From assembly GCA_027475525.1 (NCBI GenBank), contig JAMWFC010000084.1, positions 174,258 to 238,257 on the forward strand: a stretch of DNA of 64,000 nucleotides, in the 5' to 3' direction. A model generated the notes under the pieces. The model was not told where the DNA came from. It did no database searches and saw only the letters and a list, made by a program, of their open reading frames with translations. The translations under genes were made by a program, and so were the position numbers. Of the stretch, positions 57,722 through 64,000 are shown one piece after another (position 1 is the first letter of the stretch; the number at the start of each line of letters is the position of its first letter). The DNA is from Macrolepiota albuminosa. Lineage: Eukaryota > Basidiomycota > Agaricomycetes > Agaricales > Agaricaceae.

Positions 57722-58409
57722 AAGACTCCTGGAACCCCTCCTGTGAACAGACAACGCCCGACCCCCAGCCCCGGCGAACCCCGGCAGACCCCACACGGAC
57801 ACCCCTAGCACGGACGACACGCTGTGCTACATTGACGAGTTCACGCGTGGCAACAATGAACCATGTCCCGTGCCCGCGCCCATGCCCGTCCCAGTACCGC
57901 CCCCAGCGTCAGCCCCGGCCCCTCCGGAACGCAACTTCCGCCGCAATCCGCCATCCTACTTCGACCTACAAAACCCCCCGCGACCCCCGATGCAAGCACG
58001 ACCCTCCCGGGTTGAACGTCCCCCGCGCAACCCGGCACCCGACCCAGCACCCGACCCCTCTCTGCCCGACCTGACACCACCGAACCCTCCCCGACCGCCT
58101 CCGCCACCCCCAGCCGAACCTCAAGGACGACCCCCAGGGCCACCACCTCCGCCACCCCCTGTGTGGAGACCCGGGCCTCCCCCCGGCAGGAACGAACCCC
58201 CCTGGGATAACGGACCCCCCAGGCGTGGACCCCCAGGTGAGCCACCCAGAGGAGGCCCTCCAGGCGGGTGGGGTCCCGCCCTTGGTGCTTTTCCTCCTCA
58301 AGGAGGGGGGGGTAATCACTACTACTACTATTACAATGCTGGCCCCCCTCCCCGCAACGCTGCCGGACCGGACGACGCTCGCGACGCCCTCGCCTGCGAA
58401 GGACGACTG

Positions 58410-58563
58410 GACATTCAAAAGCCCGACGCTTTCACGGGCCGGGACCCCCAAAAATGGCGTACCTTCCTCACTCAGTGTCTCAATACGACATTCAAAAGCC
58501 CGACGCTTTCACGGGCCGGGACCCCCAAAAATGGCGTACCTTCCTCACTCAGTGTCTCAATAC
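58410..58563. repeat. Exact 77-bp tandem duplication (capsid)
   Basis: Units 58410-58486 and 58487-58563; duplicates DIQKPDAFTGRDPQKWRTF. Confidence 0.95.
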
Positions 58564-58903
58564 ATTCCAGGCAAAGCCGCTCACGTTTCAGGTTGACAGC
58601 TCCCGGGTGGCCTTTGCCGCATCGTACCTCCAGGGGATCGCCTTCGATCACTACACGGCCCTCATCCAGTTTGACCCCAACAACCCGGCACTCGCTCGCT
58701 GGCAAGCCTTCGTCGATGAGTTTTCCGGGAAGTTTGGGATCTACGACACCATGGCCGAGGCCGAGGACAACCTCTTCAATCTCCAGATGCGCTCCGAAGA
58801 ACGTTTCACCACCTTTATCATACGTTTTGAGAAGGAAGCTTACGAAACAGGTTGGAACTACAGCACCCTCCGGTACGCCCTCCACCACACCCTGCCACAA
58901 CGC

Positions 58904-59057
58904 ATCAAGGACGTCCTCCAACTCGCCCCAAAACAACCCTCCTACGACGGATACAAGGCCCTCGTCATGCAGATCGACCAATCAAGGACGTCCTCCAACT
59001 CGCCCCAAAACAACCCTCCTACGACGGATACAAGGCCCTCGTCATGCAGATCGACCA
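58904..59057. repeat. Exact 77-bp tandem duplication (capsid end)
   Basis: Units 58904-58980 and 58981-59057; duplicates the segment DVLQLAPKQPSYDGYKALVM. Confidence 0.95.
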
Positions 59058-59586
59058 ACACTACTGGGAAGACTGCAGCGAGTATTCAAATTCCCGACCC
59101 CCCTGGAACCCTAGGGGAGGACCCCCTTGGCCCTCCGGTGAAGCCCCCAACCCCCAAGGTTGAAACCCCGGTCCCCCCACGTTCTCTGGTGGCTGACCCC
59201 TAGTGAGTCGCGGCCCGCCCAATGCTAACCCCAGCAGCGGCGTCCGCCCCCAGGCCCAGCTTAATGCCGCCGTGGCCGCCCACGACCCAGGCGACGTGCC
59301 AAGCCCCAAGGAACCTCCGGAAGACCCTGAAGACCTCGACTTCGACGACGAACGGGACGAGGAGGCCCTCCGGGCCAACCGGCTTCAAAAGAAGGGACGA
59401 CCCTGGATCGAAGTCCCGACGGATGTGCAGGAACGACGGAGAAGGGAGGGTGTCTGCATACTCTGTGGTGAGAAAGACCATTTCATCTCCGAGTGCCCCA
59501 AACAACAGGTCATGGAACGTGCCACCTGGACCTTTGAAGGGGAGGACGCCACCTACGAGTTTTCGAAAAACGACCCGGCGATTTAG

Positions 59587-60696
59587 ACCCAGAAGATGCC
59601 CTAAATCGCGGAATTGACTCCGACGTCTTCTCTGCCCCGGTCTCACATCTTTGCTCTATGACACTCATACAGGACACCCTCACGGCTTACCTACCCTCCC
59701 ACTCTTCGCACTCCCTCCTCCTCAAAACCCACCTCACTCCCTCCGGGACTCCCCTCAACACCCTTGTCGACAGTGGCGCCACCGACAACTTCATCAATGA
59801 AGCATGGTCTACCCTCGCCCCGGAACCCGCCCAGCGACTCCCGGTCCCGGTACGGCTCTGCCTCTTCGACGGAGACGCCTTTACGGCGGGGGACATCACT
59901 CACTTCGTGCGTATGCCCGTTACTTTCGCCAACGGACAGACTCACACCCTCCAGATGTTGATAACCAAACTCCACCCTTCCGCACCCCTGGTCCTAGGGC
60001 TTTCGCCAACGGACAGACTCACACCCTCCAGATGTTGATAACCAAACTCCACCCTTCCGCACCCCTGGTCCTAGGGCTCTCATGGCTCCAAGATACCAAC
60101 CCCCGCATTGATTGGCGACATCTTACCCTTCGCCTGACCCGGGACCCGACGCCCGACAACCAGCAACTCCCCTTCAACATCCCCCACTCTCCGGACCCTA
60201 CCCCAAAGGACGGGCCTCCATCACCCCCCGGACTCCAGTCCCATTTGTCCCGATCCTTCGTCATCAATGCCAGGCTGGACGGCGCCCCAGGACCAGTATC
60301 GGCCCTCATCGACAGCGGAGCCACCGGAGTTTTCATCAGCGACGCCCTTGACCTCCCCCACGACTCCCTCGACCAGCCCCTCCGCCTGCAACGCCTCGAC
60401 GGCACCCCCTCCTCTTCCGGCCCCATCCAGAGGTCTCACTTGGGACGCGTAACCCTGGACAACGACTACAAGTTCACCTCTGACTTTCTGGTCACGCGAC
60501 TTCACGAATCGACCCCAATGGTGCTGGGACTACCCTGGCTGCGTGACACGAACCCCGACATCGATTGGAGGACGCTCACCATGACCTTCCCAGGACCCGA
60601 AGACCAACTCCCGACCACTGTGCACCTCCGGGCCCTAGGAAGCGACCCGACGCCCGACGTCCACGGAACGACTGCCGCGCCCCCCACGCCCACCTG
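59587..60696 (+). pseudogene. Gypsy Pol N-terminus with two tandem aspartic proteases
   Basis: The pol frame is shifted by one base relative to gag and is open across the junction (DLDPEDALNRGIDSDVF). Protease 1 has LVDSGATDNFINEAW and VLGLSWLQDTNPRIDWRHL. Protease 2 has LIDSGATGVFISDAL and VLGLPWLRDTNPDIDWRTL. Both keep the D-S-G-A-T active site, so this is a tandem domain duplication and not a 77-bp artefact. One 77-bp duplication (59923-60076) breaks protease 1. Confidence 0.8.
59923..60076. repeat. Exact 77-bp tandem duplication (protease 1)
   Basis: Units 59923-59999 and 60000-60076. Confidence 0.95.
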
Positions 60697-60850
60697 AGAC
60701 CGCAAGGCCCCCGATTGACCCCCAAACATTCCTTGGAACAAGTACAAAGGGCCGAACTACCCCTGCCGGTCTCAGACCGCAAGGCCCCCGATTGACCCCC
60801 AAACATTCCTTGGAACAAGTACAAAGGGCCGAACTACCCCTGCCGGTCTC
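60697..60850. repeat. Exact 77-bp tandem duplication (after protease 2)
   Basis: Units 60697-60773 and 60774-60850, in the linker before the truncated RT. Confidence 0.95.
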
Positions 60851-60989
60851 AGACACGCGCCACACCTGCTCCGGCCGATGCTTCCACGACCCCAATCGAC
60901 CCAAGCGCACTCGACATTAGGATCATTGGGGCCGCCCCCTTCGCGCGCCTCATGAGGGATGGAACTCCCACGTTTCAGCTGCACACCTC

Positions 60990-63580
60990 GCCTTCCAAAC
61001 CGCGTTCCGCACGCGGTATGGTCTGTTTGAGTACCTTGTGATGCCTTTCAGAATGACTAACTCCCCCGCCACGTTCCAATACTTCATGAACGACATCTTC
61101 CACGACATGAGCGACGTCTTCGTGATCGTCTACCTGGACGACATCCTCATTTATTCCGACTCACCGGAGGATCACCAGAAGCATGTCCGGCAAGTCCTTG
61201 AACACCTCCGGGAGCACAACCTCCACGCCAAGCCCAAGAAGTGTTCATTCCATACGGAAGAGGTTGAGTATCTTGGTGTCATCGTATTCCCGAACGGCGT
61301 TCGCATGGACCCCCACAAGGTCGAGGCCATTGTCAACTGGCCGCAGCCCCGGAACGTCAAGGAAGTACAATCTTTCCTGGGTTTCGCTAACTTCTACCGG
61401 AGGTTCATAGATAACTACTCCGGTATCACGAAACCCCTCAACCGGCTCACGCGCAAGGACGTCGCCTGGAACTGGGACAGTAAGTGCCAAAGTGTCTTTA
61501 ACCTGCTCAAGGAGGCTTTCATGACCGCCCCCGTACTCCGGCACTACGACCCGACCCTCCTAATTATCCTGGAATGCGACGCCTCTGACTACGCCATCGC
61601 CGGGATCCTCTTGCAGATGGAACCTGACGGAGGGGAACTCCAGCCAGTTGCCTTCTACACCTGGTCCATGATCGACGCCGAGCTCAACTACGATATCTAT
61701 GACAAGGAGCTCCTCGCCATCGTTGAAGCCTTCAAGCAGTGGCGAGCCTACCTCAAGGAAGCCCGATACCGGATTCAGGTCTACTCGGATCACAACAGCC
61801 TGCAGTACTTCACCACGACCAAACAGCTTAGTCGACGACAGGCCCAATGGTCCGAGGTCCTCTCGGAATACGACTCCTGCAGTACTTCACCACGACCAAA
61901 CAGCTTAGTCGACGACAGGCCCAATGGTCCGAGGTCCTCTCGGAATACGACTTCACGATCCAGTATCGCCTGGGACGACTCAGAGCTAAACCCGATGCCC
62001 TCACCCGTCGTTTGGACGTCTATCCCAAGAAGTCGTTCGAGGCGGAACGCAATGCGTTCAATCATCACGTGGTGATCCCTCCTGAACATCTGAATGCTGT
62101 ACTAATCCTAAACGACGAAGGAACCCTGAGTCAGATCCGCCGTGCCCCCCAAGACAAGTACTTCTCCGATCATGACCCCCGCAACCCTCCCGACAGAACA
62201 GACTGGGACCCTGCCTTCTCCTTGTCCCCCGACGAAAAACTCCTCCTCCGGGACGGCCACATCTACGTCCCGGATCACGCCCGACTCCGCTACCACGTCC
62301 TGCATCAACACTACGATCACAAGCTCCGGAGACACCCTGGAATACGTAAGACTCTCCAGCTGATCTCCCGGACTTACTTTTGGCCAGGGTTGAAGAAGGA
62401 CGTGACCCGCTACATTCAATCATGTGAACCCTGCCTCCGGGCCAAGGTCCCCCGACACCGACCATACGGACTCCTGAAACCCCTGCCAGTCGGACGACGC
62501 CCCTGGTCCTCCATATCCCTGGACCACATCGTCGAACTCCCGGAATCTGAAGGGTTCAATGTCATTCTCGTCGTTGTGTGCAGGCTAACCAAACAGGGCA
62601 TCTTCCTACCCTGCCACACCACGGACTTCGCCCGGCTGTTCCTCGAGCACGTCTTTGCCAAACATGGACTCCCGGACGACATCGTCTCCGACCGTGGCCC
62701 CCTCTTCATGTCCAAGTTTTGGACTTTGCTGTGTAAGGCACTTGAAGTGAAGACTAACCTCTCTACCGCCTACCACCCCGAAACCGATGGCCAAACCGAG
62801 AGGGTCAACCAGTCTCTCAAGCAGTACCTCTGACTGTACGTCAACTACTTGCAGGACGACTGGTGCGCTGAGCTCCCCCTGGCCAAGTTCACCTACAACA
62901 ACACACCGCACTCTGCCACCGGGGTATCCCCTTTCTTTGCCAACAAGGGATACCACCCTCGACTGACACTCTCGCTCCGGGACATCCCGTCGCACGCCGC
63001 CCACGAGGTCGCCCGGGATCTCCAATCCCTTCACGAGTTTCTCCGGGAAGAGATCGACACCGCGAACCGGGCCTACGTGAAACACGCCGACCGGAAACGG
63101 GAAGACACCCCCGACTGGGCCCCCAGGACAAAGGTATGGTTAGATCGACGACACCTCCGCACCCGCCGGCCCTCCCCAAAACTCGATCACAAGCGTCTCG
63201 GCCCATTCAAAATATTGAAGAAGGTCTCATCCCACGCCTACAAGATCAAGCTCCCCCTGGGACTAAAAGGTCTGCACCCGGTATTTCATGTCCGCCTCCT
63301 GGAACGACACCCCCCGGATCCTTTCCCCGGACGACGCCCTGAGCCCCCTCCCCCGGTCGAGGTCGAGGACGAGTACCACTACGAAGTTGAAGACATCCTC
63401 GACTCCCGGAACATTCGTGGACGACCCCACTTCCTTGTACGGTGGAAGGGATATGGCCCGGAAGACGACACCTGGGAACTGCGTCGAAACCTCAAAGGCG
63501 CCCTCGACAAACTCCGGGACTTCCAACAACGGCTCCTGGGGAACGACCCTCCCGGGCGCAGGACTCACAGACGGCAGTAG
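60990..63580 (+). pseudogene. Gypsy Pol: truncated RT, RNase H, integrase, chromodomain
   Basis: RT enters abruptly at TAFRTRYGLFEYLVMPF; the fingers and motif A (LDLxxAY) are missing, so RT is inactive as written. Catalytic YLDDILIYSD is present. RNase H: LECDASDYAIAGILLQ and YSDHNSLQYF. Integrase: HYDHKLRRHPG...CEPCLRAK zinc finger, and DDE in SLDHIVELP, VSDRGPLFM and QTERVNQS. The TGA at 62831 stands where family members have Arg (CGA). The chromodomain reads [20 protein letters not shown] and continues [14 protein letters not shown] 77-bp duplication at 61799 breaks RNase H. Confidence 0.88.
61799..61952. repeat. Exact 77-bp tandem duplication (RNase H)
   Basis: Units 61799-61875 and 61876-61952. 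Confidence 0.95.
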
Positions 63581-63851
63581 TGGGCGTAACTCCCGCCTCT
63601 GGGCTCAGTAGGGATTCAACTCCCATGTATACTTTCTGCTTTCCCTTTCTAGATCTTACTCTCTTTTAGTATCATTTCATAGTGGTGTCCCGGAACCTGG
63701 GCAAGGTGCTTTCTGTTTTTCAGTCTTCTTTCGCCCCTTACACCACCCTTTACCCCGGGAAACCAAGTATATACATTTTCTACTTTACATACTCTACAGT
63801 AACAGCCAGGACAAAACGAACAAACGACAAGAAAGAGAGAGAAAACAAAAA
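63581..63851. other. 3' non-coding region of the second Gypsy element
   Basis: Follows the pol stop (TAG 63578-63580). No plus-strand ORF. It ends in a purine-rich stretch (gacaagaaagagagagaaaa, about 63827-63850). Confidence 0.6.
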
Positions 63852-64000
63852 CTACCGGCCCTCGCCCCCCTCCCCCATCCCCCCTGGGCCGTGCTCCCGC
63901 AGTACCTCCTCCACTAACTGCTCCCAGGACGGGAGAGACTCACCCTCGTCCAAAACTCTCTCGAACCAGGAGCTGGGGGCAGGCACGTTCCTCCGCCGGT
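63852..64000 (-). CDS. Partial antisense ORF at the 3' end of the second Gypsy element
   Basis: Minus frame open from the window edge to TAG at 63854-63852, encoding SSWFERVLDEGESLPSWEQL and then VEEVLREHGPG with a Gly/Glu-rich end. The composition is protein-like, with amphipathic Glu/Leu helices. The start is outside the window. It may be an antisense accessory ORF of the element or the end of a neighbouring host or element gene. Confidence 0.4.
   Translation of the reverse strand, partial: RRRNVPAPSSWFERVLDEGESLPSWEQLVEEVLREHGPGGMGEGGEGR

Larger units (their letters stand above)
57870..59586 (+). pseudogene. Gypsy Gag, Pro-rich region, capsid and zinc knuckle
   Basis: A long Pro-rich segment is followed by a capsid-like domain (DIQKPDAFTGRDPQKWRTFL; ASYLQGIAFDHYTAL; WQAFVDEFSGKFGIYDTMAE) typical of retrotransposon Gag. 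A CCHC knuckle follows (CILCGEKDHFISEC). Duplications at 58410 and 58904 shift the frame twice, and in-frame TGAs at 59161 and about 59188 interrupt it. It ends with TAG at 59584-59586, where pol continues in another frame. Confidence 0.82.
55577..64000 (+). mobile_element. Second Ty3/Gypsy chromovirus, 3' end beyond the window
   Basis: Starts TGTCACGACCCC at 55577, exactly where DIRS-like coding stops. Order: LTR, Pro/Tyr-rich gag part, Pro-rich gag with zinc knuckle, two aspartic proteases, truncated RT, RNase H, integrase, chromodomain, then an antisense ORF. It is GC-rich and C-rich on the plus strand, unlike the first Gypsy element. Ten 77-bp tandem duplications lie within it. No 3' LTR is seen before 64000, so the target duplication (left flank CTTCC) cannot be checked. 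Confidence 0.88.

Overview
The window is nuclear DNA of a filamentous basidiomycete, most probably an Agaricomycete. The host genes carry many 45-70 nt GT-AG introns. They include a basidiomycete-type cytochrome P450, RBX1, an Slt2-type MAP kinase, an Argonaute and ribosomal protein eL41. The rest is nested Ty3/Gypsy chromoviruses, a Ty1/Copia element and a tyrosine-recombinase (DIRS-like) retroelement. No bacterial or viral genome is present. All gene models were spliced by eye from frame continuity.

Left block (1-17.3 kb): a decayed Copia element on the minus strand, split by a 13.8 kb Ty3/Gypsy chromovirus (2518-16292) with a perfect 5-bp target duplication TAGGG. The Gypsy element is unusually large. 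It has an extra ORF and a 2 kb GCTAAG-rich leader before gag, a fused gag-protease-RT-RNaseH-integrase-chromodomain frame, and a 936-codon extra ORF between pol and the 3' LTR. A second, roughly 1 kb insertion breaks the Copia protease/integrase junction.

Central gene block (18.6-52.5 kb), in order: P450 (+), RBX1 (+), a 12 kb gene for a PH-domain/disordered/coiled-coil protein of about 3775 residues (+), an unknown small gene (+), a single-pass membrane protein (-, partial), an Slt2-like MAP kinase with SEY in place of TEY (+), an unknown basic nuclear-type protein (-), eL41 (+, 25 residues), a ketopantoate reductase-like protein (+), Argonaute (+), a small heat-shock protein (-), a C2H2 zinc-finger protein (+), and a second protein (-) sharing a coiled-coil module and its intron position with the giant protein.

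Right block (52.6-64 kb): a degenerate DIRS-like element on the minus strand, interrupted at 55577 by a second Ty3/Gypsy chromovirus that runs off the window. This one has two tandem retropepsin domains, lacks the N-terminal half of RT, and has an antisense ORF at its 3' end.

The most striking global signal is 21 tandem duplications, all with a period of exactly 77 bp. All lie inside mobile elements, and none is in the 39 kb of single-copy DNA between them. They shift reading frames, and counting each once puts neighbouring ORFs back in register. An assembler that left k=77 overlaps in place at repeat-graph junctions explains them better than biology. Any reading of these elements as pseudogenes should discount these breaks first.
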